Shown piece by piece: positions 1 to 12,198 of a stretch of 64,000 bases of DNA. Under the pieces are notes generated by a model, which made no database searches, had not been told where the DNA came from, and saw only the letters and a list, made by a program, of their open reading frames with translations. A program made the translations under genes and the position numbers. Position 1 is the stretch's first letter. Each line of letters starts with the position of its first letter. Source of the DNA: Serinus canaria (taxonomy: Eukaryota > Chordata > Aves > Passeriformes > Fringillidae); NCBI RefSeq assembly GCF_022539315.1, contig NC_066314.1:48607180-48671179 (forward strand), in the 5' to 3' direction.

Positions 1-810
1 TCTGGCTTTTAACAAAGTTGTTGGGTGAACAACAGAACTGAAAGCTCATTTCCTACGAATCTCTGTCACACATCACTGCACCTCTACTTTCCACACTAAT
101 CCCAGCTTCCTGCACAGCCAGTTCTCCTTTGATGCCAAGGTTCTAACAGTATATTGAGCTCTATGCAGAGCTCTTCCCATAAAATGTTTTCACCTCTTTC
201 AGTGTCTGGGCAAAAATTAGCATATACTGCAGCTAATCCCAAAGCACACACATGGTTAGCCATTAGAAGACATAACCAGAACAGATAATTATTTGTCTTG
301 TCCTGAAACCCTTCTGTTAGTGAAGAAATCAATTTTGGTCTGCTCTCTAGGAAGCTAGAGAAGTTTAATATATGGATAATTATATTATAGTTTCTTACTC
401 CTCTGCCTCACTTAACCAGAACTGGACAACAGACTCCAAACTTAACTGGAAAAGATAAAGACATGAAAGGGCATTGCATGAGACTTAACTACTCTAGGAA
501 CTGAAAGAATTGACCCCCAAGATCATCTCCCACCAATGATTATCTACATCTAAATGTTGATCGAGTCTTTATATCCATATGCTTGGACATTAAATAAGTA
601 CTTTCCAGTAACATAACATGCAGCAAAACTTGTGTAAATTAATATTCTTAGAATTTTTTAACCGGCTCGTTATCAACCCAGAAGCATCTTGATTTTGAAG
701 GCTATAGTTCTATTCTAGCAGGTTCCTAAAATCCTATAAACTGCCAACATATCAATGAAATGGGAGACACCTATCTGTTTAATGCAATTATATGAATGAG
801 AGTGAAAAGA
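1..810. other. Unassigned AT-rich DNA
   Basis: No repeat family, RNA gene or convincing exon was recognised here. Open frames are short and use no vertebrate-like start context. Probably intron or intergenic sequence. Confidence 0.5.
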
Positions 811-955
811 GAATCATAGAATGGTTTTGCTCAGAAAGGCCCTTTAAAGATCATCTGGCTCCAACCCCTCTGCTGTGGGCAGGGACACTTCCCACCAGAC
901 CAGGCTGCTGAAGCCATATCCAGCCTGGCCTCAAACACTTCCATGCATCTTTCAA
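811..955 (-). repeat. CR1 LINE 3' end, minus orientation
   Basis: The segment starts with the characteristic avian CR1 3' end read in reverse (AATCATAGAATGG), followed by the AAGATCATCTGGCTCCAACC and CAGGGACACTTCCCACCAGACCAG blocks typical of CR1 tails. Diverged and truncated, so it is an old insertion. CR1 inserts by target-primed reverse transcription and leaves mostly 5'-truncated copies. Confidence 0.85.
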
Positions 956-2821
956 ATAAACAGACATTCTGGGAAATGGTATAGTGGGTCATCCCACCCA
1001 GAGATACAGCAAGTGTTGCTTTCTAATTGTTATTTACAGCATGCAAATTACCATGCCAGTTACATGACTGATCCAACTGACTTTCCATCAACCATAGCTG
1101 TTACTACAAATTTCAAAAGGAATAGTAATTTCATTCATTATAGTCTTCCTTCACCCTGTTTAAGCCTTGGAGCTTTACACATTTTAAATAACACCAAGCT
1201 TTTTCATCTGACCAGGTTAGAATATTTAAGAAAAAACTTCTTTCATGCCTACAAAGACTTTACCACAATAGGACCCCTTCTTTATACAGTGCCTTTAGAC
1301 ATGCTCCTGAACTCTAATAAAAGCAGATTTCTTATAATTACTTTTAGGATATCTCTGAAAAGACAAGGAAGATTTTTGGACTGGACGTCTTATTCTAGTT
1401 CAATCTTTTTTTTCCCCCTAGCTAAAAAGAAGCTATGCTGCGCTTAGTGGTTTTTATTGTTCTGGGTTTTTTTTTTTTTTTTTTTTTTTTTTGGTGAGAT
1501 AGCCCACTATCTTGCTGCAAATTTTTCTAACTTGTCTTTAGTTTTAGCATGGGGAGTTCAATCACTGGGCCGGAAACCTCTTGAGCAAAGGAATTTCTGG
1601 CATCTTAGTTGAAGCTGGCACCAACCCATTTTCCTTTGTTCTCATTAAAGGAACCATAATATGCTAAGTTAAATAATAATAATAAAAGCAAGCCAGCCCA
1701 AAATAAAACACCCAAAGTAAAAGCCGAATATGAAAAGAATGTATTTTGAGTGAATTACTGTAAGAGAGGATTTCCCTAATTTGACTTTTTAAAAATAAAA
1801 ACACTATTTATTGCTGCAAAAATCTGTAAATGGATCTTTCCAAGTGACTTGAACATCTTCCCTGAGTAATTTGCCTTCATGTACAGCCCTTCAGTTTGAA
1901 ATGTCAGGAAAGGAACAGCTAGCTATTCAGGCAGAAAATTCTACAAGCTGTAACTGTCACAAATATTCAAATGCATGCAGTAACCCACAAAACAGTATGA
2001 CTCCCAAATATGAACAACTTTGACTTAGGGCAAAGAGTCCAGCAAATTCAATCTATTTAGGTAGGAGGAAAAGAAATCATAGCAGCTCTCCAGATCACAG
2101 CATGCCAGAGGAGCAATGCAGCTCAAGACCTGCAAAATATCTCTGTAAACAAGTTTTTAATTCATACCATGTTTACCACATAGCACAATATTTTTAGTCA
2201 TACAAAGTAAGTCACATCTTTTCCATGGAAATAAAGAGCTCGCTTTTTTTCCTTACCTCCCTTTCTTTAACCAATAATGGTCACTTCATCAAGGCTAGTA
2301 TCTGCACCTTAGGTAAATGGTCAAGGTTCTTTCTCTACTTTAACCTCTGGTATACCTAAGTCACAGTACATAGTCATCAAAATTTCTATTTCTTCCATAC
2401 AAACAAAACGATCACAAACTCATTTACAACATAAAAGCAGTAGTGCTTTTCCCCCGTTTCTTTCCTTCATCTCCTTGAAAGGAAGAGTCACCCATTCAAC
2501 CACTGTGGGTGTACACGCAAAAAATACCAAAAAAAGGGATGATTTTTTTTTTTTTTGAGAGAGAGAATGAAGCAGAGAAAAAAGCAGTGAGCATCCTAAA
2601 TTTGATGCAAAAAGGGGAAAAAATTTTAGGACTGTACTTCATACACATTTATGATGCCACTGACTTATGCTAGCAGTCCAAAAACTAAACCCTTAGCAAA
2701 TCAAAATTAGTGGTACTAACTTGGCATAGGTACTACAGAAATTAATCTAAACTGTATTTTTACATTAAGAATATAGACAAAATGCTAATTTAGACAGGAC
2801 TCAAAAATTATTAAAAGAATA
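956..2821. other. Unassigned AT-rich DNA with a poly-T run
   Basis: Contains a 26-base T run at 1,467-1,492 and no other element I can name. A consensus-like minus donor near 2,255 was examined. Every frame of the putative exon above it is stopped, so no gene is called. Confidence 0.5.
1467..1492. repeat. Poly-T homopolymer (26 nt)
   Basis: An uninterrupted T run after GGG. It could be an A-tail remnant on the minus strand, but no retroposon body is recognisable next to it. Confidence 0.9.
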
Positions 2822-2912
2822 GTATAGAATCATATTTAGGTTGGAAAAGACCTTCAAGACTATTAAGCCCAATCATCAACCCAGTACTGCCAAGTCTACC
2901 ACTACACCTTAG
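2822..2912 (-). repeat. CR1 LINE 3' end, minus orientation
   Basis: Reads TAGAATCATATTTAGGTTGG, then a diverged GACCTTCAAGACTATTAAG and the CCAAGTCTACCACTA block, which match the reverse of the standard CR1 tail. The right boundary is uncertain and the match fades after about 2,912. Confidence 0.8.
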
Positions 2913-5485
2913 ATGATTTTGCTTGCTATTCTTTAAGTCTGTTAGCTGACTCCCATGGTAGTATCATCCAAATGCTGCCATTTCTTTTTTTTTCATCAAA
3001 AAGCTGAAAAGAGAGCAATGTTCAACCATCCATATAAACGATACATTGGAGGGCAGTTATTCCATCACCTCCTGAGGAAGTCAGCAACTTTGATTAGTGG
3101 CTGTTTCTTTTTTCTGTCTCCCAAACAGACTCAAAACCCCCCAACTCCTTGGACAAGGAACTCCAGATGTCATTAGAGTGTCCAGCAGATAGTTTTTCCT
3201 GGAATTCCTGGAAAGGGACTAGAGGACAGGAGTAGGTGGAGAAGTGGGTGGTGGTGTCTGGAATACAGAGGCTTTGGGATTTTAGGAATTTGATCAGTAT
3301 ACAAATACTCCCCTTCAAAGTACATTAAGCTCTGTAAGACAGCAGCAAATCAGAATATCCTCCGTTCCACTAGCAATCACAATTACTACTAACTGGAATA
3401 ACTAGAGATAACAATCAAAGTATCAAGGATATGGGACACCATAGGTATTTTGCAGTATCATACTTATAAAATCAAGCAATCTGGAATGGAAAATACATTT
3501 TCATTAAGACAAGTGTGAAGTAGTCATTTGATCAGATGAGCCTGCAAATTCAGAAGCAGGCACTGTGCACTTCCTACACAGGACAAATGCAGATCTTGGG
3601 GCGTGGGGAGAGCCCAAACAAACTAGCCTGTTTTCACCACAAGACGTCTGGAAGAGAGCAGCATAAAATCCTCAGCAAAGAAGTGCCAAAGCATTCACAC
3701 TTTAAATGTACACTGCCCAAAATATTTTCCTCTCTCAATATTCAGCAGCGGTGTAGACTAAACACATTGTGATAATAAGTGGGAGCTTCACTTCCAAAGT
3801 TGACTTTTTTTCTGTGTGACTTCCTTTTTTTCCTTAACGGTCGGTCATCTGGCTTCCGTTTCTTTCCACATATTAAAAGAATACTTGCAAAACAGCAGTA
3901 CACAAAGCTGTAGCTTAGCTGAGGTGTATGAAAGGCCTGCATTTGCTCATGATTTTAAAGGAAAAAAAAAAGGTAAAATCACTGAGGGCATGAAATGTGG
4001 AGTCTTAAAAATCATGAAATGACAACTGAAACTTTCAGAAGCAAATGCCTAGTTTTAAAATATTTTTGCTTAGAATATTCAAACAAGAGTCCTCCTGTGG
4101 GTAATACTTAAAATTTTAAGTACAAAAACTTCAAATCATTTAAGTATAACACTGAACTGGTAAAATATGGAAGACAATGAAGCTTTTGCCATTTTAAAGT
4201 GCTTGTGTATAAATTCTGCATATTGTTCAGAAGCACTACATTGTAAGGGTGCAAGTCAGCTTCTGTAACTTTTTTGACTTAAAAGTCACAGCTGAAACAC
4301 AGCTGCCTCTACAGATACAGATTCTGCTCCTGTCTCCTTCATTTCTACCCACTCAGTTGCAAAACAAAGGGCAATTCTTTTCTCTATGCCTCAGGGCCCA
4401 TTAAACACACAGGTAAACTTGCCTTCAAATGCAAACTTGTCCTGTCACTCACTCCACTGTATGGATTAAAAACATCTGTACAGTATGAAGGTGATGAAAA
4501 TACTCCTTAATCCTTAGCTGGACCAGTTTTCATTTGGGTTTAGTCTAGTGGTCTCACACCCTTAAATACCCTATCACATCTCTAAGGGTACAAAAGATAG
4601 AAGTTAGAACTGTCCTACTGACATGCTGGTATCAGAGAAAGTCTGAGTTACCACTGGGTCTGAAGGCCAGTCTGACACACAAACAGAATTGCAACAGCCT
4701 GTTGAGAGAGAGAGGTCTGCTACAGGCAACAGAGACATCCCACATCTCCCTGTGGGGACTTGTTAGGATCCCAGACAGAGGACTTAAATGTTTGGGGACA
4801 TTTCTTTAACAGGCTAGTTATTCTACACACAGAGAACAATCAGCAGTATAAAGACAGCTATGCCTTTACATAATTCTTGAATGTAATTCAAGAAATAACT
4901 TGCCATTAATTTCATAGAATTAGGGTTGATACACAAATTTAGGTACCTCAAATCTGAGTTGATAATCTGAATTAGGATTTGGATACTACTTTAAAAACCA
5001 AAGCATGGATCTTCTGACAAAAACCAACCTCTGCTGAGGTCAGTACCGCCAGTAAATTTAAAAAGTGTAATGGCACTCAAGGCAAGCCTCAGTATCTTCT
5101 GTAATATTGAATGTCCTTAAAACATCAAATAAACCCCCTGTTACACAAGCTTTTAGCTAACTGTTTACTTTACATTTGGTAAGAACAATGTTTTATCCCA
5201 AAGGAACAGAAGCTATGGTAGGGACCTTTGTGAAATTTCAACCGTTCAAAAGAACACTGCAGTAGTTCATAACAATGTCTATCATTCTCACCAGCCAAAC
5301 CAGACAACTTCAGGATATACTACTGCAGTCTTTTTATAGTTTCCAGCAACACCATGGAAGAGTAAGATTGGTTCCTTTGTGCCATTGAAGCAGTGATGTT
5401 TACATGTGCCCCTGACATAGCAGGCCGCTGAAAACAAAGACTGGCCTGTAAACTAGCTTCCTGATTTTACTTAGTTTTCCCACAG
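2913..5485. other. Unassigned AT-rich DNA
   Basis: No repeat family or coding segment was recognised. Short open frames on both strands lack splice-site support or a plausible start. Confidence 0.5.
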
Positions 5486-5543
5486 CAAAACTAAGCCAGG
5501 GGGAGGTGGGAGCTATTCTGCTGCTGTTCTGCTGAACACAATG
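5486..5543 (+). other. Exon-like segment on the plus strand
   Basis: A strong acceptor (TTTTCCCACAG) and a near-perfect donor (ATG then GTAAGT) bound 58 bases. One frame is open (entering with one base, leaving in phase 0) and reads KTKPGGGGSYSAAV. It is antisense to the minus-strand candidates. No partner exon was found on the plus strand, so it may be a pseudoexon or part of a non-coding RNA. Confidence 0.2.
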
Positions 5544-5760
5544 GTAAGTTTTAATGAAGACTGGGCCACGTTCAGATACACACATTCAAAGATGAAAGGC
5601 AACGATCATAAATTCTTACTGAACATTAGGAAATTTTCTTCACTGTGAGAGTGATTAATATTGCAAGAGACTGTCCACAAAAGCTCTCAAATAAATCCGA
5701 GAAGCCTGATACAACTTAGAAGTTAAATTTAACCTTCAAATCGGCCCCTCCACCCCACAC

Positions 5761-5815
5761 CTCCCTTTGGGCACAATACTGGACAAGATGACTTTTGGAG
5801 TCTGTAATTCCTGTT
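5761..5815 (+). repeat. Possible CR1 3' end remnant
   Basis: GGACAAGATGACTTTTGGAG resembles the plus-orientation CR1 tail (GGACTAGATGACCT...). It is short and diverged, and the terminal octamers are missing. Confidence 0.4.
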
Positions 5816-6805
5816 TCCAGGTTAGGCCAATTTAGGTACTATTTTCTTTTAACTGTAGTGTCACACAAACCATAAAGACATTGAACCTTCCTGCTGAAAT
5901 GTCAAAGAAAAATAAGATACTATTACCAAATGTTAAACAATTTTGTGATGCTCAGCGGTTACAATCTCATCCTGGTATTACTGCAATTTTGGAGGGTTTC
6001 ATTAAAAACCCTTGCCTCAGAATCAGTACATTAAACTAACAAGCCAGGGAAAAGCCTATTCAGTAGGTCTAACCAATGACACTTTCTAAATTACAGAAAT
6101 TATCTTGTTTTGATACCTTTCTTACAATGTGAATCACTTCCAGATGTACAAATTGCCAAGACAGTTGAAGACTTTTCTCTCCCATTACTACGAAACTGCA
6201 GGTAGGGAATAGCCAGCTGAGGTACTTCAAACAGCAGTAGCAGCTTGGCTTATCTTCCTACTAAATGCAAATATGAACTTGGCTCACTTTTTGTCTGAAT
6301 AGCTACTGTCAAACAGACCTCTCCATGTGCAAGCTAGGAAGAGTAAAACATTTACATTTATCTTATAAAAAGAAGTAGTTTTTCATTACCCAGTCCCTTT
6401 CACTCATTAGGGTGCATACATTTCTGCTTGTGACAGCAGGTGGTAATTTATTAGCACAAGCAGAGTTGCTAATTAATGCTGCTAGAGATGGGAGCAGAAC
6501 CTCAATTTAAGGACTTGAGCAGAATTCTTCTTCCTGCCCCTGTGCCTGCCCCATGCTTATCAACAGAAGTTTGACTGTTTTGGAAAGATGTTTCTCGATC
6601 CCATTTGCTCTTAATCTTAGCTCCAGCAGTAGCAAAGTAAAAGCCTTATTACAACTGATAAGAGCACTATAGGCTGCTGCCTTGTAAAATGTAAGTATTT
6701 TGTGGAGGGAGATAATATTTACTCCCTAAGCATGCCAGTTGTAAAGGATGAAACTATGAGAGAATACCTCTAACAAAATGTTCACCTGTAATTAAACACA
6801 GTGAC
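5816..6805. other. Unassigned AT-rich DNA
   Basis: Nothing recognisable apart from ordinary AT-rich sequence leading into the GGGA tract. Confidence 0.5.
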
Positions 6806-6933
6806 AGGAGGGAGGGAGGGAGGGAGGGAGGGAAGGAGGGAGGGAGGGAGTGAAGGAGGGAAGGAGGGAAGGAGGGAAGGAGGGAAGGAGGGAAGGCGGG
6901 AAGGAGGGAAGGAGGGAAGGAGGGAAGGAGGGG
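6806..6933. repeat. (GGGA)n / (GGAAGGAG)n purine tract
   Basis: About 128 bases of almost pure purine on the plus strand. It starts as GGGA repeats and shifts to an 8-base GGAAGGAG unit with single interruptions (T near 6,851, C near 6,897). Homopurine tracts of this kind can form triplex or G-quadruplex structures and are usually length-polymorphic. Confidence 0.95.
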
Positions 6934-6951
6934 CGGAAATGGGTTTCTTAC

Positions 6952-7021
6952 CAAACATATTAGCCACATAACAAAATTGTATGACCAAGCATAACACACA
7001 GCTATGTCCCATGCCAGACAG
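6952..7021 (-). CDS. Candidate 70-nt internal exon, unknown product
   Basis: Minus-strand acceptor with a long pyrimidine tract (GTAACCTTCTTAG) and donor TTTG then GTAAGA. Two frames are open: one reads LSGMGHSCVLCLV, the other CLAWDIAVCYAWSYNF. It lies directly beside the GGGA tract, which sits in the downstream intron. Phase does not join to the 10.6-kb candidate without another exon. Both frames being open weakens the coding case, so a pseudoexon is a real alternative. Confidence 0.25.
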
Positions 7022-8278
7022 CTAAGAAGGTTACAGAGTACACAAAAACTGGGAAGTAACAATTTATCAAGGAGTCACTGGCCCTCAGCCAGAGCAGGAA
7101 CAGGGTGTGAGATGGACACAATCCGCTCTAGCAGCCACCAGGATCACTTCTTCTGAAGTTCAGATTTTAGCATAGATCACTTGACTGTAGCACAACCATG
7201 ACACCTTTGTGACATATGCACTGCACATAAACTGCAAATCTTTCACAGCACTGAGATGACTGTGGCCATTTCAGTTCCCAATTGTACTAATGATTTTGAA
7301 TAGGTAACTTATTCATAATTAGTTCAAATTGAAATAAATTATATCCATATTGTAAAAGATCAACTGAAGATTTCTGAAGACCTTGTATACAGTTTAACCA
7401 GGTAAATCCTTCCCATAAAGGTGAAAGGTATCAGAAGACAGCACTTCTCGGGTATCACCTACAGTTCAATTAAAAATCCTAAAATGCTGTAACTTCAGTA
7501 TCTGTCCAAAAGAAATGTCCAATACAGCAGAAAAAAGGCTCACAACATTGCAGCAGGGTTTTTTGTTGTTGCTGGGTTTGTTTGCATTTTTTGTGTGTTT
7601 GTTTAATACTAGAAGGCAAAAAAGCCAAGTTTTTATATCCCTGAGTCAAATTGGGAAATAATCTGTTTCATAAACTGCCAGAAATCATCCATGGATGCTG
7701 GCTCCTTGTATTCAGTTTTGAAGCTATAACTTTAGCAAAGGAAATTTCACATGAAACTGGGCCTAGGTAAGAACTATTGCATCCATTCAAAGTCTCTCAG
7801 AAGCCTCTTTTTATTTCTGTTCTTTCATTGTCCAGTAAAGCTCTGAACCCACAGAAATGCAGATAAATAGTAAGAAATTTGCAGGGCTTTCCTAGGAGGT
7901 CAACACTGGCAAGCTACTCTGGAACTCTGGCGCAAGTTCACCATCTGAAACCATCTCTTCTGAACACTTCCTCAGTAATCTCAGTGCAGAGCTACCCAGA
8001 TCAGGCTGCCTAATGAAAGGCAATTAAATTACAATGCCCAACTTTCCTGAAAAGTAAATTAGAAGCAGTCAAAGAAAAACCATTCCATCTGCTAGCTATA
8101 GAGGCAGTAAATTCTACTAAGTCTAATGACAGCTGGAAAGGGAAGGAGGCATCTTCAGTGGATCCGCTATTTCTGTAGAGAACATTTGAATTAGAAAGTC
8201 TACATTCAAACCTTTTACTAACAAGCTCCAATTTTATTTCAAACCAACTAGGAGGACAACAGTAGACATGGGTACACC
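7022..8278. other. Unassigned AT-rich DNA
   Basis: Includes a T/G-rich patch at about 7,558-7,606. No gene or repeat family was recognised. Confidence 0.5.
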
Positions 8279-8760
8279 AAATCACAGAATCACTGCAGAT
8301 GGACGGGACCTCTGAGACCATTAATCCCATGCCTTTGCTCAAAGCATGGTTAACTAGAGAAGGCTGAAGCAGAATTAGGGTTGTGCTTAGCTGAGTTTTG
8401 AGTCACTTAAAGGGCTATGAAGTCCCAAATTTTCTGGGGGACCTCTTCTAAAGGTCTGACCGTGTTTAACAGTAAAAAAAGAAATTTTTTTTCCCTTGTG
8501 TTTGAGTGGAGCTTCCTGTATTTCAGTTTATGCCAATGGCTTCTTGCCTCTCCACCAGGCACCACTGTGAAGAATTTGGTTCCGTCTTCATTAGTCTCCT
8601 CATCAGATAGCTATACACATGGATAATAATATCCTCCCCAAGTTTTCTTATCTCAAGACTAAACAGCCACAGCTTTCTCTGCTTCTCCTCTGTGAGATGC
8701 TACAGAGTTCCTCTCTGTCCTCTTTCAAAAACCCAGTCCAGCATGTTGATATCTAGCTAA
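8279..8760 (-). repeat. CR1 LINE fragment, minus orientation
   Basis: A long diverged CR1 3' piece read backwards. It contains ATCACAGAATCACTGCAG, the GCTCAAAGCATGGTTAACTA block, then TTCCTGTATTTCAGTTTATG, GGCACCACTGTGAAGAA and CAGATAGCTATACACATGGA in the order expected for reversed CR1. Open frames here are remnants of the element, not a host gene. Confidence 0.9.
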
Positions 8761-9396
8761 TCGTCACTGCAAGTAAGTAATAATACAAATAAGTAATTTC
8801 AGATTGTTTTTCTTCCTTCTCTTATGACAAGAGGTAAACTCTGTCAAGGCAGACAATTTTGTTAGTTAGCTGAAAATTTGATCCTGTGGATAGAGAAAGA
8901 TTCAAGTGATTGATTCAAATTTAGGAGCAATACCCACAATTGAATTTTGCTGGCATTATGCTAGTATTAGTTGCATAAAACAACTACCTTCAACTCTGTT
9001 GCATTACTAAAATTGTACCTTTAGACTTCAATCAAAATATTATTAAGAATTATACTCCTACAGCAGAATCTGTATGACAAGGTTCCAGATGCCACCTGAG
9101 CACAAATATATTAGTTAAAAATTAAAAATACCACCTATCACTAATCTCATATTCTTTAATAACCGGAGATTTCAAGTGAGATAATGTTTCAAGCCACTTG
9201 AAAAGCTCCAGTTAAAAAAAACAGATCAACTCCAAAGTAATTCTAGTTTCCACTTGCACTTAAAATAAGATACCTAATAAACACAAGGCTATGGCAAATC
9301 CAATACAACATCCCTCGTATTACTCACTCTAATAATCTGTTTCAATAAACTACTAGATATATAAAGAAACAAATCAGGAGAGCAGAAATCTAACTC
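8761..9396. other. Unassigned AT-rich DNA; possible 3' UTR
   Basis: If the candidate terminal exon at 9,397-9,495 is real, this stretch would be its 3' UTR. An ATTAAA-type signal is present on the minus strand near 9,160. No other structure was seen. Confidence 0.3.
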
Positions 9397-9495
9397 CTAC
9401 TTTTTATTTCTGCTCAAATTTTTCTTCTGGAACTTTCTGAAAGTTTCTACTTCAACAACTTTGGTATCTCTTGGTACCACAGTAAGTTGCTCAGT
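9397..9495 (-). CDS. Candidate terminal coding exon, unknown product
   Basis: Minus-strand acceptor with an excellent pyrimidine tract (TTATTTCTATCTATTCAG). From it, the phase-0 frame runs 32 codons to TAG, reading TEQLTVVPRDTKVVEVETF and ending in a basic, lysine-rich tail. A second frame (LSNLLWYQEIPKLLK, stop) would join the 10.6-kb candidate in phase through its GTGAGT donor. I cannot decide between the frames from sequence alone. Confidence 0.25.
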   Translation of the reverse strand, partial: TEQLTVVPRDTKVVEVETFRKFQKKNLSRNKK

Positions 9496-10429
9496 CTGAA
9501 TAGATAGAAATAACAACAATTACTTTGAGAAGTTTGGCTCATGTCCATGATGGAAAAAATGTGCATGTTCAGCACTAGAACTCTGCTGACCTCAACTTGC
9601 CTACCTCAGAAATGGTTTCTTACTGTCACAGATGCAGTGCACTTACAGTTGCCAGCTTATCTAGGAGGCAAAGTAGACCTTCACCCCAAGCCACATCCCA
9701 GCCTTTCTGCAACTACACTTGTGAAGATGAACAAGAAATTCTCATGAAGAGACATCCAGTTAGGCTTAGAAAAAAAAAAGAGTTCTGTGATCTAGATTTT
9801 CCAAAGACCACCTTCCTGTTTGCTCCAAATGACAGGAAAAGAAAAAATTAATTACGGTATCAAAACTGAATTAACTATTGCATTAACTAATGAAAAGAAC
9901 ACAGAATACAACCATCACTGAAGTACTTCTAGGATAAGGTTCTGTTCTCCCTATCTGAACAAAAACCGAGGAAAAAAGTCCAACCAGTTTGGATTTCAGG
10001 TTGAAATCATATCAAAAAGCCTTTTCCTAACAGAAATCAGTAATTTTCTTCTCTGATCAAGCTGCTTTCCTTAAAGTTCTGTGTACCAGCATCGTATATT
10101 GCTCATCCTCAAAAGAGCATTTTGTTTGTAATTTTTGATCCATTATTAAAATGCATTCTAAAGAAATAAGGCTCAAAGAGGACCAACCTGCCATATGCAC
10201 ACCAAAAGGAAGGCCATGGTTCTTTCATATTTCACATTATTTCAGTGAAGAGCAGCTGTATGAAAACTTCATGTACAAACTCACTACATCAGTGCCACGC
10301 TTCCAGAATGATTATCCCTTTTACAACTATTTCTGATTCACGTGTTGAAATTGTAATGCATATTTCTATGCTTTTACATATAAGGCAAATCAGCATCCTG
10401 CCTCTTTTTTTTTTCCAGCCACTATCCAC

Positions 10430-10432
<3 letters not shown>
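9496..10432. other. Unassigned AT-rich DNA
   Basis: A good minus-strand acceptor occurs near 9,940 (TTTTTGTTCAG), but no donor gives an open phase-compatible exon. Nothing else was recognised. Confidence 0.45.
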
Positions 10433-10460
<28 letters not shown>

Positions 10461-10480
10461 GATATATATATATATGGATA
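10433..10480. repeat. (TA)n microsatellite
   Basis: Alternating TA with two GGA interruptions (near 10,460 and 10,476). Likely length-variable and able to extrude as a cruciform. Confidence 0.95.
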
Positions 10481-10615
10481 TTTGAGGAACCAAAAGGGTG
10501 AGCACCAAGCAACCAACCAATGCTCCCAGCACGCTTAAATGAGAGTGCTTCACACCATTTACTACGATAAGGCCCTTTTTAAATAAACGTGTGACTCACT
10601 GTTTGTTTTCTTCAC

Positions 10616-10748
10616 CAGGAGGTGGAGTCTTGCCATGCCCCTCCATTACAAAATCCTCATGTTCCATCTGCAAAGGCAAGCATTGCAGGTCAGAAATTGG
10701 TGGAGCAAAACGCACATCACCTAAAGTGGCCCTTTTCATATGCAACAA
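10616..10748 (-). CDS. Candidate 133-nt exon, unknown product
   Basis: The minus strand is open for 44 codons and reads LLHMKRATLGDVRF, then APPISDLQCLPLQ, then MEHEDFVMEGHGKTPPPG. The composition looks like a real protein, and the segment keeps a CpG (GTGCGT) in a CpG-poor region. Donor options are CTG/GTGAAG at 10,615/10,616 or ACA/GTGAGT, which would start the exon at 10,600. Acceptor options are TTTTAAG (end 10,748) or CACTTTAG (end 10,720). The phase fits the 12.2-kb candidate upstream. Product not recognised. Confidence 0.4.
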
Positions 10749-12113
10749 CTTAAAAGAGCCACTTTACCACAGTGGCTGGTCCAGAACAGATCATGTAGTT
10801 TCTTAGCAACATATGTACATCTCCAACCCCATTGCTATGGTATCATTTCATAGCACAAATTTCAGAAAAATCTTGCAAGGAAAAAGAATGGTTTCATGGC
10901 TATAGCAGAATACTATCAGTCAAGGTACATAGGTTTTAAGTTCTGCTCTGTTAAGGGCTTCTCTTGTCATTTTAAGTATTATTTCTACCACTTCTTCCCT
11001 ATGTATAAAGCAGGAATTAAAAAAAAAGTTTTATCAACATGTCTGGAAAAGAATAAAAATTTTAGAAGAAACTTATCATGCACAGAAAGAAATTGCTGCA
11101 AAAGCAGAGTACTTCTTGTGAAAAATAACTTTTCTTTGAAAAAAGACTTTAACTGCACATGCAGCTTAGTTAGCAGGGTAAAAAAAGAGGCCTAAGGAAA
11201 CCTCAAATAAATGCTGTTCCAATGACAACATAAGGTAGGCATTTCCTTTGGCTCTCTTGTTAGAAGATTCCAAGGGCAGTAAGGAAGTCTTATGTTTAAT
11301 TGTTTGCTTTTAAAATATCAATTTTAGCATAGATTTTCAGTACTTTCTTTGGATAGAAAGAATTACATTTTATTTGCTCACTTATTAATTATGCACTCTT
11401 CATTTAATCACTTAATTCAGCCAGAAGTTCTTGCACAGGTAGCAAAAACATTCTTCTCTTTATACAAAAAATTCAACACATGCAATTAGTATTTTATATA
11501 ATCATCCAGATACAGTTAGCAATGCTCTACTTCATGTGAAGCCAGCAAACAGGTCTCACTGCAATAGTCAATGAGACAGACAAAAAAGAACTGAGTCATA
11601 ATCACACACAAATCCATGCCACTACATTGATCTGGAAAGAGGAGAGAAGCACTATTCAGACAGTTAAGATAACACAGCTTAGTCAGTCTTTGAAGGGGCA
11701 AAAAGCCCCCAAACCAAAATCCATCAGCCATATCCCCTTGTGCCCCTGCCCTCCCCACAAAAGAGTCAAAATTACTCATTTGTACATTAATACTTCTGTC
11801 AGGTCAAAAATACTTTCAAAACCCTGAAGTCTGCATATGGACATCTAACAAGGATACAGGAAATTATGTTATTTGACTGCCCAGGCACAGCCCTAAGCAA
11901 AACCATGAACAAACTGACAAAGTGGGGAACTGTAAGGTGCCAATGACATCCATAAGACAGTCAATCAAATATGTGTAAATTCACATTTGTAAACATGTAC
12001 CCCCATATCTCCCAGTCCAAATAGTATTTGCATGTAAAAGCAATGTTTGAAAACAAGAAAATTTTTATTTACAGTTATTTAATAACTTGAACTTTTATCC
12101 ACGTATTCCCATA
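10749..12113. other. Unassigned AT-rich DNA
   Basis: No repeat family or supported exon. Only short open frames are present. Confidence 0.5.
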
Positions 12114-12198
12114 TCAGATACACAAATCTATTTGTACTTCAGTCCATACCTGATTCAGATACACAAATCTATTTGTACTTCAGTCCATACCTGATTCA
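12114..12198. repeat. 41-bp direct tandem duplication (2.07 copies)
   Basis: TCAGATACACAAATCTATTT recurs exactly 41 bases downstream, and identity continues through CCATACCTGATTCA. The two copies are identical, so the duplication is recent. On the minus strand each copy carries a CAG/GTATGG donor consensus, next to the candidate exon at 12,191-12,229. Confidence 0.97.

Noticed and set aside
2230..2310. Minus-strand donor GGGAG/GTAAGG with a possible exon above it
   Set aside because: All three frames of the putative exon contain stops and the acceptor is poor.
6754..7062. Minus-strand frames of repeated Pro-Ser-Leu
   Set aside because: These are translations of the GGGA simple repeat.
8010..8626. 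Open frames of 69-110 codons on both strands
   Set aside because: They overlap the diverged CR1 copy at 8,279-8,760.
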